Shown here: one piece after another, positions 7,536-15,723 of the stretch | Layout: every line of letters begins with the position of its first letter | Numbering within the stretch: position 1 is the stretch's first letter | Assembly (NCBI RefSeq): GCF_900142135.1 | Contig: NZ_FQZU01000049.1 | Location: 1-36,121, forward strand | Source of the DNA: Desulfatibacillum alkenivorans DSM 16219 | GTDB lineage: Bacteria; Desulfobacterota; Desulfobacteria; Desulfobacterales; Desulfatibacillaceae | DNA length: 36,121 nt | Reading direction: 5' to 3' | The notes under the pieces: model-generated | Seen by the model: the letters and a program-made list of their open reading frames with translations, nothing else | Told to the model about the DNA's origin: nothing | Databases searched by the model: none | Position numbers and translations under genes: made by a program

Positions 7536-7578
7536 ATTGACTGTAAGGTCAATGACTAATTGACTTGAAAGTCAATTA
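7536..7578. promoter_or_regulatory. Two tandem palindromes, operator-like
   Basis: Site 1 is ATTGAC / GTCAAT with a 6-nt spacer (7536-7553). Site 2 is a perfect 10-bp inverted repeat, TAATTGACTT and AAGTCAATTA, with a 2-nt spacer (7557-7578). Both share the TTGAC half-site, their centres are about 23 bp apart (two helical turns), and they end 32 nt before the hydrolase ATG. The form resembles MarR- or TetR-type operators. No regulator gene of either family is in this window. Confidence 0.45.
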
Positions 7579-7610
7579 AACGTCAACCCTAACCCTTAAG
7601 GAGGCGCACC

Positions 7611-8621
7611 ATGAAAAAAGTCCTTGCCGCGACGTTAATGCTGCTCCTGGCCTCGCCCGTTTATCTTTGGGCCATGGCTCCCAGCCCGCCGGACCCGCCG
7701 GAAACAGGCTACGGATCGTCCCAGTTTTACATCACGGATTCTTATACTGAGTATGAAATGGGCGACTCCGGCGACGGAGAACGGGTTTGGTGGTATGTGC
7801 CCGAGGTCCTTAAAAACGGAGACAGCGCTCCGGTGGTGATTTTTCTCCACGGCTTTTTGATGGTGGCGCCGGACATCTACATGGGCCACATCGAGCATTT
7901 ATGCAGCCAGGGCTATATTGTCATCTTCCCCCAGTTCAACAAAGGCGGGATCAGCGGCGTGCTCCAGGACATGATGCTGAACGCCGACCAGAACGACTTT
8001 TTGACAAGGGCCATTGACGCAACCAATCTGGCCCTGTCGCAATTGGGGGATATTGCGGAAACCGATGACATGGTCCTTTACGGACACTCGGTGGGAGGCC
8101 TCATGGCCTTATGCTGGGCCGGGTTTGACGGCCCTGCAGTCCAAAGGGTGGTATTGGCCAGCCCCTGCCTGGATAACACGGAAGCCATGCCGTCCTTTGT
8201 CAGCGGCATGATGGAAGGCCTGATTACCAATCTGGATTACGAAGCCCTCGCTCCAGCGACCCAATGCCCCGTGACCATCCTTTGGGGCAATGACGACGCC
8301 CTGGCCACGGCAGCCCAGATGGAAAGCGTCATCGGCGCCCTGCCCAGCGCCTCGAGCATTCGTCTATACACCGCTTTTTCCGATGACCATGGAGATCCTG
8401 AAATCATTGCCGACCATATGGCCTGCGCTCAGGACGACGGGTGGATGCCCTCCCTGCTCATGGACATGTTCGGCGGGGACTGCGAAGAGGATTCTTTGGA
8501 TTACCGCTATTTTTACGCGGGCCTGGACCAGGCCCTGGACGGCCTCATCGACATGACTTTTGACATGGGCGCCTGGAGCGACGGCGAGCCGGTCCTCCCC
8601 ATAATCGAAGGCCTGCCCTAA
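7611..8621 (+). CDS. Secreted alpha/beta-hydrolase (lipase/esterase-like)
   Basis: A 336-residue exported serine hydrolase. Residues 1-21 form a signal peptide (MKK, hydrophobic core, cleavage near LWA-MA). The oxyanion-hole segment FLHGF is at 78-82, the nucleophile elbow is GHSVGG with Ser160, the acid is probably Asp228 or Asp229 in WGNDDA, and His260 in SDDHGD is the likely catalytic base. The chlorophyllase / PAF-acetylhydrolase-like layout suggests an ester substrate, possibly a lipid, but the substrate is not readable. A strong AAGGAGG precedes the ATG. It is a single gene on the plus strand with an unusually long upstream region that holds a promoter candidate and two palindromes, so it is probably regulated. 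A hairpin follows at 8644-8676. Confidence 0.85.
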   Translation: MKKVLAATLMLLLASPVYLWAMAPSPPDPPETGYGSSQFYITDSYTEYEMGDSGDGERVWWYVPEVLKNGDSAPVVIFLHGFLMVAPDIYMGHIEHLCSQGYIVIFPQFNKGGISGVLQDMMLNADQNDFLTRAIDATNLALSQLGDIAETDDMVLYGHSVGGLMALCWAGFDGPAVQRVVLASPCLDNTEAMPSFVSGMMEGLITNLDYEALAPATQCPVTILWGNDDALATAAQMESVIGALPSASSIRLYTAFSDDHGDPEIIADHMACAQDDGWMPSLLMDMFGGDCEEDSLDYRYFYAGLDQALDGLIDMTFDMGAWSDGEPVLPIIEGLP

Positions 8622-8643
8622 ACCTGTCCTTCCATAAAAAACC

Positions 8644-8676
8644 AAACCCGGGATGGGCGCCGCCTGTTCCGGGTTT
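8644..8676 (+). terminator. Hairpin between convergent hydrolase and exporter genes
   Basis: AAACCCGG pairs with CCGGGTTT (8 bp, 17-nt loop) 22 nt after the hydrolase stop, followed by ATTGTT on the plus strand. It is suited to terminating the plus-strand gene and may also act on the minus-strand unit in the intergenic gap. Confidence 0.5.
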
Positions 8677-8715
8677 ATTGTTCCATGGGCTAAAGGGTGG
8701 GCTTTGATGCCTTTT

Positions 8716-9342
8716 TTACCTTTCGGTGATCGCCAGCTTAACCGCCAAACCCAAAAACACGGTTCCGGCGACCCTATTCAGGATTTTGTTCACTTTGGGG
8801 GATTTGGTGAGGATTTCCCCGATGCTTCCCGACAGCAGGGCGATGCTTCCGAAAACCGGTATGGCCGCCAGGATGAACAGGCTCCCCAGGAGAAAAATCT
8901 GGACGCCCACCGGCCCTCTTGCGGGATCGGCGAACTGGGGAAGAAAGGCCAGGAAAAACAGGGACACCTTGGGGTTGGTGACGTTCATGAAAATGCCTCG
9001 GAAGTACAACTTGCGCAGGCTGAGTTGGAGCGGGTCGGCGGTCAGATCGACCGACGACGAGGTTCTGAAAGCCTGCCAGGCCAGATAAAGCAGGTAGCCC
9101 GCGCCAAGGAATTTTAGGACCGAGAAGGCCACGGCCGAGTTCTGGATGAACACGGCAATTCCCAGGGCCACCGCCGTGGTGTGGAAGATCACCCCCGTGC
9201 ACAGGCCGAAGGTGACGGCTACGCCCGCCTTTTTGCCGTTTATGGCGGATTGGGTGAGCACGAAGATGTTATCCGGCCCCGGCGCCAGGGCCAGAAGCAG
9301 GGACGCAATAAAAAACGGGATGATGGATTCGAGGCCTATCAA
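8716..9342 (-). CDS. LysE/RhtB-family amino-acid exporter
   Basis: A 208-residue inner-membrane protein with about six hydrophobic segments. LALAPGPDNIFVL in the first third is the LysE/RhtB signature; the family exports amino acids such as lysine, threonine or homoserine lactone. NVTNPKVSLFFLAFLPQF is the conserved segment between helices. Translation starts at TTG (9342), with AAAGGA 6 nt upstream. It follows the toroid-protein gene by only 14 nt, so the two are probably one transcription unit. The cargo cannot be told from sequence. Confidence 0.88.
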   Translation of the reverse strand: MIGLESIIPFFIASLLLALAPGPDNIFVLTQSAINGKKAGVAVTFGLCTGVIFHTTAVALGIAVFIQNSAVAFSVLKFLGAGYLLYLAWQAFRTSSSVDLTADPLQLSLRKLYFRGIFMNVTNPKVSLFFLAFLPQFADPARGPVGVQIFLLGSLFILAAIPVFGSIALLSGSIGEILTKSPKVNKILNRVAGTVFLGLAVKLAITER

Positions 9343-9356
9343 TTGTTATCCTTTCT

Positions 9357-10754
9357 TTATTGTTTGCTTTCAGGCGCGTCCAAACTGGATTCGCTCCAGC
9401 CCATAAGGGCGAAGACGCCGTGCCAGCAATAATCCAGGCGAACGGGCGTTCCTCGGGATCCGTTAATGCCTTTGCGAAAGGCGCCTGCCAGGGAAACCGG
9501 GCACCCGAACTTTGCCGCATCCTCTTGGGTGTACTGGCATTGAATCAAATAAACCCGCACAAGGTTCAGGCGGGGCTCCCAACGGCGAATCCAGCCCCGG
9601 TAAGGCGTGTCCGGCGTGCTCACGAACAGGTCGTAAATGGCCTGCAACCCTTCCAGGCGCACGGCTGTTCCCGCGGAAACTCCCTGAGCGTTTCGGAAGG
9701 CCCCGTGTTCGTTATTTCCCGGCTCCAGGATTTGCCCTTTCATCTCCTCGTTTCCGTAGGAAAAAATCAAAGGGATCAGGCTTTTTCGAGTATGCGGCCC
9801 CTGCTTCTCCGCCAGGTGGATCTTGATTTCGATCCTGTCCTGGCGCATGCCAAGAGCCCGGCGCTCGTCAAACAGGGGCTTGCCTTCCAGCCGGGAGAGG
9901 ATCTCCGCCTGTTCGGCCTTGAGGGCTTGCAGCATTTCTTCATGCGCCTGAGCCAGAATTTTGTCGTCCGCGAATTTGTAGGCTTGCCCTATGCCCAGCA
10001 GGCTCCAGTGATCGAAACCGCTTTGATGTCCTTCATAGGCGTCCCAAACCCATTCCATGGCCAGATAATTGATTAACCGGTTTATCGTTTGAGGAGCGTC
10101 CTCTTCCGGGAAAGCATCCTGGGCCGCGGCCAGGGCGGCCAGCGCCTGGCCCTGGTCGTTCATGATGCGCATTTCCGAGAAACGGGCCTCGCCCCCGTTA
10201 ATCAGGCAGAGGCTTTTTACGGACCCGTCGCTGGTTTGCAGGCATTTAAGGTATTGGCGAAGATCCCGGATTGTCTGCGTGTGTGCGGTTGTCTTGGCGG
10301 CTTTATCCAGCTGGATCAGGGCCATGAGCGCCATGGCGCACTCTCCCGTGTCCGCCAGGAGGCTTTGGGGATTGTCTTTATACGGGCTCGCCGGAACGCG
10401 GAACTCTTGGCCGTCAATCTTCACCGCGGCCAACCGGGCCAGGGAGGCCCTGGCTGCTTTTTGTGCGGCTTCCAGATATTTTGCGTCACCAGGGGCTTCA
10501 TAAATCCTGAGCAGGGAAAGCACGGCGCCCCAGTGTTCATTCCAATTGTATCCAGGCTGCTCCTTGCAATCCAAGGGCGTATAATCATAAACAAAGCGGC
10601 CGTCGTCCTTTTGGACGGAGCACATATAATCCCCGGCGGCGACGGCTTTTTCAAGCCGGAGGCCGGCGGTCATAGGGCCTGAAGCGCTGCCGGAAGCAGT
10701 TAAAAAGCAGAGCAGAAGAAAAATCGCCAGAGCGGCTTTGCATAGGATGCGCAT
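9357..10754 (-). CDS. Secreted protein with predicted alpha/alpha-toroid fold
   Basis: A 465-residue exported protein; residues 1-25 are a signal peptide (ILCKAALAIFLLLCFLTASGSA). The rest is a series of amphipathic helices spaced as in alpha/alpha toroids: GYNWNEHWGAVLSLLRIYE, DTGECAMALMALIQL, NDQGQALAALAAAQ, GFDHWSLLGIGQAYKFA and DYCWHGVFALMGW. Such folds occur in glycoside hydrolases, uronyl epimerases and prenyltransferase-like proteins. Several Asp/Glu residues lie in the helix starts, but I cannot assign catalytic ones. Cysteines (YMCSV, LDCKE, KCLQ, SLCL, QCQY, FGCP, DYCW) could form disulfides. It precedes the LysE-type gene. Function not known. Confidence 0.72.
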   Translation of the reverse strand: MRILCKAALAIFLLLCFLTASGSASGPMTAGLRLEKAVAAGDYMCSVQKDDGRFVYDYTPLDCKEQPGYNWNEHWGAVLSLLRIYEAPGDAKYLEAAQKAARASLARLAAVKIDGQEFRVPASPYKDNPQSLLADTGECAMALMALIQLDKAAKTTAHTQTIRDLRQYLKCLQTSDGSVKSLCLINGGEARFSEMRIMNDQGQALAALAAAQDAFPEEDAPQTINRLINYLAMEWVWDAYEGHQSGFDHWSLLGIGQAYKFADDKILAQAHEEMLQALKAEQAEILSRLEGKPLFDERRALGMRQDRIEIKIHLAEKQGPHTRKSLIPLIFSYGNEEMKGQILEPGNNEHGAFRNAQGVSAGTAVRLEGLQAIYDLFVSTPDTPYRGWIRRWEPRLNLVRVYLIQCQYTQEDAAKFGCPVSLAGAFRKGINGSRGTPVRLDYCWHGVFALMGWSESSLDAPESKQ

Positions 10755-10931
10755 AAAAAGACTCTCTCCGGTTCCCCAAGAATTTCGGCGTCAAACAAAT
10801 GTCCCGGCAAAGTTACCACGGAACCGGCTTACTGCCAAGTTGCTTTCAAATTTGCGTTCCGCTAAACTAGGAATGCTGGCATAAGACAGGAAATGGGCAA
10901 ACCTAAGATAGACCTCAGCGCCGGCCTAGTC

Positions 10932-11025
10932 CGTCATCCCCGCGAACGCGGGGACCCAGTGTCTTTGTAGCTCCTCAATTTCTCTGAGGATACTGGATTC
11001 CTGATGGAGGCGATAGAGAATGACG
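10932..11025. repeat. MITE-like repeat with dRS3-like inner palindrome
   Basis: The element opens with CGTCAT and closes with ATGACG. Inside the left end is CCCCGCG/CGCGGGG (10938-10953) followed by CCAGT, which pairs with ACTGG at 10992-10996. The GTCATYCCCGCGAA...CTGGAT pattern is a very widespread non-coding bacterial repeat. The rest of the 10755-11193 gap holds no convincing gene; a GCGCGAAGCGC palindrome lies at about 11050. Confidence 0.6.
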
Positions 11026-11193
11026 AATTTTTAAACACGTTTGTTTTTGCGCGAAGCGCCATTTTACAGTTTTGATCCAACTTTTTAGCTGCGTTGCGGC
11101 GGATAGATCATAACTTGGCCGCCGGAGACAGGTATTTTTATCGTTTATTTAATGGGTTACTGCTCAAACGTCAAACGTAGATTTGACCCCATT

Positions 11194-11553
11194 TCATTTG
11201 CTGTTTTTAAAAAATCGTGCGGTTTGGGGATGTAAAAGAGAGGCTGCGGAAAGGAAGAAGAGCAGGGCGTTGGCGCCGGAGAATAGGGCGTTAGGATCGC
11301 CTGAAAAGGCCTGCTCTCCAAGCACGGCGGCCATAATCAGGTGATACGCTGCGCATAACAGGCGGCCAATGTTTCTGTTCGATAAGATCAGCATGCCGAA
11401 AAGCCCGGCAAAGGTGATATGAATGATGGAGACGGTCCCGAACAGCACGGCCTGAAGGGCGAAAAAGGCCGCCCAGGCGGCCAGGAAAAGCCCCATGGCG
11501 GCTTTGACCGTCCCGGGCAGTTGGGAGAATTTGGGCCTATTTGTGGGCTGCAT
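11194..11553 (-). CDS. Small membrane protein of unknown function
   Basis: A 119-residue protein with about four hydrophobic segments (roughly 17-37, 39-56, 62-78 and 84-106) and a short basic C-terminus. No family motif is recognised. The start overlaps the end of the NERD-like gene by 17 nt, which suggests translational coupling and a shared role. The Shine-Dalgarno is weak, consistent with coupling. It is the last gene of this two-gene unit. Confidence 0.7.
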   Translation of the reverse strand: MQPTNRPKFSQLPGTVKAAMGLFLAAWAAFFALQAVLFGTVSIIHITFAGLFGMLILSNRNIGRLLCAAYHLIMAAVLGEQAFSGDPNALFSGANALLFFLSAASLLHPQTARFFKNSK

Positions 11554-12250
11554 AGCGTTTTCTCACAAACGCGGCGAAGGAGGCTGCGGTTTCCTGATCC
11601 AGGCAATCCGGCTTATCCTGGATGAACTTTTTCAGTTCTCCGTTGGTCAATACGGCGATTCCGCCGCTTTCTTTGATTTCGCCGCTGTTTACCTCCGGTA
11701 CTAATAACACCGGCCTGGGCATCAACTCCAATTTAAAATACTTTTTCAGAACGATGGAAATCAAGTGGCAAATGCGCCATGTGTTGCCGGTCAGGGTTTC
11801 CAGAGTATCCTCCCCGCAATACAGGACGCCGTTCTTTTCCGCAATTTCTCCGTTTTTTCTCACCTTGGATATGACGAAAATTCCTTGCCGGGAAATCACC
11901 AGATGCTCCACCCGGAACAGTTCCAGGATGAACCCGTGAAACACATAGGCGTCGTCATCCAGGCCGTTGAGTGCATCGGCTGCGGCCTGATCCTGGGAGA
12001 GATTGCGTTCAAGGGTTTTAGGGGAGACGATTCTTTGAAAGCCCATGGGGTTGATCCTGGAATACACAAAGACCAGGACCAGGGCGATTCCCGCGCCCAC
12101 GGCCAGGCTGGCGAGGATTTCGGATTTCACGTCCGCGCCGGGATCGAACATGAGCGCGGCGGTCAGGACGGCCATGCCCAGCATGATCAACAGGCCGGAA
12201 AGGTCTTTTTTGATGCTTTGTCTGGTTGGATATCCGATGACTTGGGCCAT
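11537..12250 (-). CDS. Membrane-anchored NERD-like domain protein
   Basis: A 237-residue protein. Two hydrophobic helices (about 19-36 and 45-63) anchor it, and the remainder looks like a NERD (nuclease-related) domain: DDDAYVFHGFILE, then VEHLVISRQGIFVISKVRKNGEI, which parallels the NERD core of a D/H residue followed by a G-F-V-I-E-x-K strand. Here the acidic residue of that strand seems replaced (ISKV), so nuclease activity is doubtful. AAGGAAAAAAACC precedes the ATG. It overlaps the next membrane protein gene. The NERD assignment is by pattern only; an alternative is a degenerate, structural member of the family. Confidence 0.65.
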   Translation of the reverse strand: MAQVIGYPTRQSIKKDLSGLLIMLGMAVLTAALMFDPGADVKSEILASLAVGAGIALVLVFVYSRINPMGFQRIVSPKTLERNLSQDQAAADALNGLDDDAYVFHGFILELFRVEHLVISRQGIFVISKVRKNGEIAEKNGVLYCGEDTLETLTGNTWRICHLISIVLKKYFKLELMPRPVLLVPEVNSGEIKESGGIAVLTNGELKKFIQDKPDCLDQETAASFAAFVRKRYAAHK

Positions 12251-12436
12251 GGTTTTTTTCCTTTTTTGGGAATGGCGCCCCTCCCGCCTGGGGGACGGCG
12301 GGAAGGGCTGGGGTGCAGGCGCTAATGACGACTTCCTTTTTGATGCATTTTAGCGGGAATCTTGGGGGATTGCAAAAATGCCCCGGCATGGCGGCCGGAA
12401 ATCGTCTTTATTCGCCTAAAGGAGATCTATGTATAT

Positions 12437-12464
12437 AATGGTGCGGCCGGCGGGCCGCACCATT
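12437..12464 (-). terminator. Perfect 12-bp hairpin after the permease gene
   Basis: AATGGTGCGGCC pairs without mismatch with GGCCGCACCATT around a GGCG loop, 7 nt beyond the permease stop codon. The T-rich run is on the plus-strand side (TATTATTTTAT), while the minus side is AT-rich without a T tract. It is best read as the terminator of the abf/permease unit, possibly bidirectional. Confidence 0.6.
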
Positions 12465-12471
12465 TATTATT

Positions 12472-13908
12472 TTATGCAGCCAGCTTTTCCTCGGAGCTTT
12501 TCACCTCAGCCAGTTTTTTGGCCGGAGGATTGCCGGGGAATACCGGTTCTTCCTGCATGTAGGCGTATTTCTTGTCGCTGCCAAGGTAGATCAGCAGGCA
12601 CAGCAGGATGGCGGCGCCAAGGCCCCAGGCCGCGCCGCGGGTGGCCAGGATGGCGCCGGACACGCCGGCGATGCCCAGGTCGTTGAACGATCGGGCCTTA
12701 AGCACGCCCACGCGCACGCTCACGTATCCCTGGATGAGCATGGTCGAAGCCAGGCCCACGCCCAGGATGGGCTTGACCGAGGAGGCAATGGGGGCCAGGA
12801 AGTAGCCGGTCCAGGTTCCCATGCGGAAGGACGCCGCGCCGCCGGTGATGGAATCCATGGCTTCGGGGCCGTGCTTGTATCTCTCACAGATAACCACTTG
12901 CATGGCCGCCCAAAGGGGGCCGCACATGGAGATGTCCGGGCCGATGACGCTCATGATGGTGTTGCGTGCGCCGAAGATGATATGGGAGCGATTGGGGTTG
13001 TAGTCGATTTCTTCATCCGGGCGGTATTTCTGGGCGTCTTCAAGCAAAGCCTGGGTCTGGATGACGTCGCCGAATATTACGATGTAGGCCGAAATCACCA
13101 TGGGCAGGCCGGTCAGGAACATGGAGAGCGGGGGCACGGGAATCGAGCCCAGCATGGTGAAATCGCGGAAGAGGCCTGCAAAGTCGGGCCTGGTGAAAAT
13201 GTCGCTGCTGTAAGTGGGCCAGGAAAGCTCGCCCAAAAGAGGGCCGACAAAGATTGCCAGTGCCAGGGCGGGCATCATGCCCAGGTTTGCAAGATAATAA
13301 AGCGCTTTGTTTTTGTTGCGAATCCGTTTGAAGTGTTCGGAGAATAAGAGGTAGAAGGCGATGCCGATGCAGATGGTGACGGTCCAGGGGAAGCTGTCAA
13401 AGCTTTTGAGGCCTTCGCCCGGCTTGAACACCAGCATGACGGCCGAAAATCCCGCGCCCAAAAGAATGCCCGACTGGACCGCGTTGGGAATCAGTTTGAC
13501 CACTTTTCTGGCCAGGCCTGTCGCGCCGATGAGGATGCAGAAAAGCCCGAAGGTCAGCTGAAAGGCTATGAGGGCCTGCATGCGCTCCACCCCGGGCGCA
13601 AAGGTTTCCACGTAGGCGATCAATAACGGAATGGCCGGCGTCACCCACCCTGGGACCACAGGATCTCCAAAGGTTACATGGGCCAGGTACAGGGTGCCGT
13701 TAAAAATGACGATGGCCAGGGCGATTTCAAAGGACATGCCCAGCTTGCCGGTCAACACCGGAATGATGGCCATGCACACCGTACACATAAGCAGGCCCTG
13801 CAAATAGTCGGGAAACTCAAACCGGTAATGGATAAAGGGAAGGCGCAAGGTCAGCGGTCCCATAGGGATGCCGGGCTGTATGCCTCCATGCTCTCGTTTT
13901 ATGCTCAT
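12472..13908 (-). CDS. NCS2-like (xanthine/uracil permease family) transporter
   Basis: A 478-residue polytopic membrane protein with about 12-14 hydrophobic segments and a hydrophilic, Lys/Glu-rich C-terminus. Blocks such as LIPNAVQSGILLGAGFSAV and VIFGDVIQTQALLEDAQKY recall the NCS2/SLC23 fold. Family members move nucleobases, but divergent ones carry other anions. GGAGGAG precedes the ATG. It lies 142 nt after the CoA-transferase gene on the same strand with no terminator between them, which makes it the candidate uptake system for 4-hydroxybutyrate or a related acid. That substrate is inference from context; a purine or uracil permease unrelated to the abf genes is the main alternative. 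Confidence 0.8.
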   Translation of the reverse strand: MSIKREHGGIQPGIPMGPLTLRLPFIHYRFEFPDYLQGLLMCTVCMAIIPVLTGKLGMSFEIALAIVIFNGTLYLAHVTFGDPVVPGWVTPAIPLLIAYVETFAPGVERMQALIAFQLTFGLFCILIGATGLARKVVKLIPNAVQSGILLGAGFSAVMLVFKPGEGLKSFDSFPWTVTICIGIAFYLLFSEHFKRIRNKNKALYYLANLGMMPALALAIFVGPLLGELSWPTYSSDIFTRPDFAGLFRDFTMLGSIPVPPLSMFLTGLPMVISAYIVIFGDVIQTQALLEDAQKYRPDEEIDYNPNRSHIIFGARNTIMSVIGPDISMCGPLWAAMQVVICERYKHGPEAMDSITGGAASFRMGTWTGYFLAPIASSVKPILGVGLASTMLIQGYVSVRVGVLKARSFNDLGIAGVSGAILATRGAAWGLGAAILLCLLIYLGSDKKYAYMQEEPVFPGNPPAKKLAEVKSSEEKLAA

Positions 13909-14050
13909 CTCAACTCTCCTCCATGTTCTATATGGTATTTTCGGACGGATAAGCGCCTGACTTGACAGTCTTTTGCGGAAAAAAGGCGCACCGCTGGCGA
14001 TGACGGCCGACTTTTTCGACCGATCAGGTTTAACGCGTATCCGTTTTGGC

Positions 14051-15445
14051 TTATGACGCTTGGGCGTATTGCTTCAGAAAGTTCTGCCGGGCTTCGTGGG
14101 GCCAGTACCTTTTACGATGCTCTTCAGGCATAGGCCGCAACAGCGGATTCTCCTTCAGGTAGATGTTTTCGAACTCGGCGCGCAAGTCCTCCCGGAAGTC
14201 GGGGTGCGCGATGTTGATCAGCGCTTTGGCGCGCTCGGATACGGACTTGCCTCGCAGGTCGGCCACGCCGTATTCCGTGACGATATAATGCACGTCGGTG
14301 CGGGCCGTGGTGACGCAGGCGCCGGGATCGATCCTGGGGACCACGCGGGAGATTTTTCCTTTGGCCGCCGTGGAGTGGAAGGCCAGGATGCTGCGTCCAC
14401 CCTTGCTCATGGCTGCTCCGCGCACGAAATCCACCTGGCCGCCTGTTCCGGAGTACTGCTTGTGCCCGATGGTGTCGGAGACCACCTGGCCGTTGAAGTC
14501 CACCTGCAGGGCGGAGTTGACGCTGACCATGTTGTCGTTTTGGGCGATCACGGCCGGGTTGTTAGTGTAATCCACGGGAAACATCATGACCATGGGATTG
14601 TTGTGCACGAACTTGTACAGCCTTTCCGTGCCCATGAAAAAGGTGGCAACCATTTTGCCGTTATGCAGGTTCTTTTTGGCGCAGGTGATTACGCCCGACT
14701 CCACCAGATCCACCACGCCGTCGGAAAACATTTCGGTGTGGACGCCCAGGTCCTTCTTGTCCTTCAAAAAGCCCAGGATGGAATCCGGAACCGCGCCGAT
14801 GCCCAGTTGCAGGCAGTCGCCGTCCTTGATCAACTCCGCAATGTGACCGCCGATCGCCTCGTCCGTAGGAGTGATTTTCGGCAGGGGGAGCGTGATTGGC
14901 TTGGCGTTGGTTTCCACGATAAAATCGATGTCGGAAACATGGATGAAGGCGTCGCCCAGAGTCCTGGGCATGTGGGGCGTTACTTCCGCAATGACCAGCC
15001 TGGAGCTTTCGGCCGCGGGCTTGGTGTAGTCCACGGAAATGCCGAAGGAGCAATAGCCGTGCTCGTCCGGCGGGCTGATCATGCAAAGGGTTACGTCCGC
15101 GGGTAGAATGTTGTCGGTGAACAGCCGGGGTATTTGGCTGAAGTGGCAGGGGGTGAAGATGCCCCGACCCTGGTTGACCGCAGGCCGGCTGGTGGCGCCG
15201 GCGAACAGGGAGTTGTGGAAAAAATGCGCGGCGTTTTCCTCCGAGCAATATTCCGAAGGCCCCATGGAGACCATGTGTACCAGTTCAACGCCCGTGTACT
15301 GCTCTTTGCCGGCCACCATGGCCGTAAGCAGGGTTTCGGGGGAGCCGCAGGCATGGCCCACCACCACCCGGTCGCCTGACTGAATCTGCGCGACCGCTTC
15401 TGAGGCTGAAACGCATTTTTTATTGTATAGCTCTTGCCAGTTCAT
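14051..15445 (-). CDS. abfT: 4-hydroxybutyrate CoA-transferase
   Basis: A 464-residue family I CoA-transferase of the acetyl-CoA hydrolase/transferase group. It moves CoA from acetyl-CoA (or another acyl-CoA) to 4-hydroxybutyrate. The catalytic glutamate is Glu238 in GVHTEMFSDG, the same number I recall for the Clostridium aminobutyricum enzyme. GDCLQLGIGAVPD and, near the C-terminus, VTEYGVADLRGKS with RAKALINIAHPDFR are further family motifs. Its start overlaps the CGGC-protein gene by 4 nt (15442-15445), so translation is probably coupled. Together with abfD it forms the route 4-hydroxybutyrate to 4-hydroxybutyryl-CoA to crotonyl-CoA. A closely related butyrate- or acetate-specific CoA-transferase is possible, but the abfD neighbour makes the call strong. 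Confidence 0.92.
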   Translation of the reverse strand: MNWQELYNKKCVSASEAVAQIQSGDRVVVGHACGSPETLLTAMVAGKEQYTGVELVHMVSMGPSEYCSEENAAHFFHNSLFAGATSRPAVNQGRGIFTPCHFSQIPRLFTDNILPADVTLCMISPPDEHGYCSFGISVDYTKPAAESSRLVIAEVTPHMPRTLGDAFIHVSDIDFIVETNAKPITLPLPKITPTDEAIGGHIAELIKDGDCLQLGIGAVPDSILGFLKDKKDLGVHTEMFSDGVVDLVESGVITCAKKNLHNGKMVATFFMGTERLYKFVHNNPMVMMFPVDYTNNPAVIAQNDNMVSVNSALQVDFNGQVVSDTIGHKQYSGTGGQVDFVRGAAMSKGGRSILAFHSTAAKGKISRVVPRIDPGACVTTARTDVHYIVTEYGVADLRGKSVSERAKALINIAHPDFREDLRAEFENIYLKENPLLRPMPEEHRKRYWPHEARQNFLKQYAQAS

Positions 15446-15720
15446 GTGTTGTTCCCATTATCCAGCATTATAAGTGTTTCCGCCATGCGCTCCAGGTCTT
15501 CTTCTTGAGAAGCCAAGTGCACTGTCTTATCCTTAAAAGGCTCGGTTTCCGCACAGGCCGACTCGCAGCCCACCACCACCAGGACATGTTCGGCCCGGGG
15601 ATCGTCGTAGGATACGAGCCGAACATGCTTGGCGATTTTTTCTTTAAGGCGGCTCACGAATTCCACCCGGTCGTAGCGGGGTGTGCACCCCCCGCAGTAT
15701 TTGAGCCCTACAAAAACCAA
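15442..15720 (-). CDS. Small CGGC-motif protein embedded in the abf operon
   Basis: A 92-residue soluble protein. Cysteines Cys9 and Cys12 form CGGC in GLKYCGGCTPRYDR, and Cys52 and Cys56 form GCESAC after a hydrophobic strand (HVLVVVGC). The spacing could hold a metal or iron-sulfur cluster or act in thiol redox chemistry. Translation starts at TTG (15720) with GAGGA 7 nt upstream, 3 nt after the abfD stop; its end overlaps abfT by 4 nt. The tight packing between the two catalytic genes of the pathway suggests a role with them, for example cluster delivery or protection of the [4Fe-4S] dehydratase. That is inference; I do not know a characterised homologue. Confidence 0.8.
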   Translation of the reverse strand: MVFVGLKYCGGCTPRYDRVEFVSRLKEKIAKHVRLVSYDDPRAEHVLVVVGCESACAETEPFKDKTVHLASQEEDLERMAETLIMLDNGNNT

Positions 15721-15723
15721 GTG

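Noticed and set aside
14060-15106. 348-codon plus-strand frame
   Set aside because: It is the antisense shadow of abfT, with His/Gly-rich composition and no start signal.
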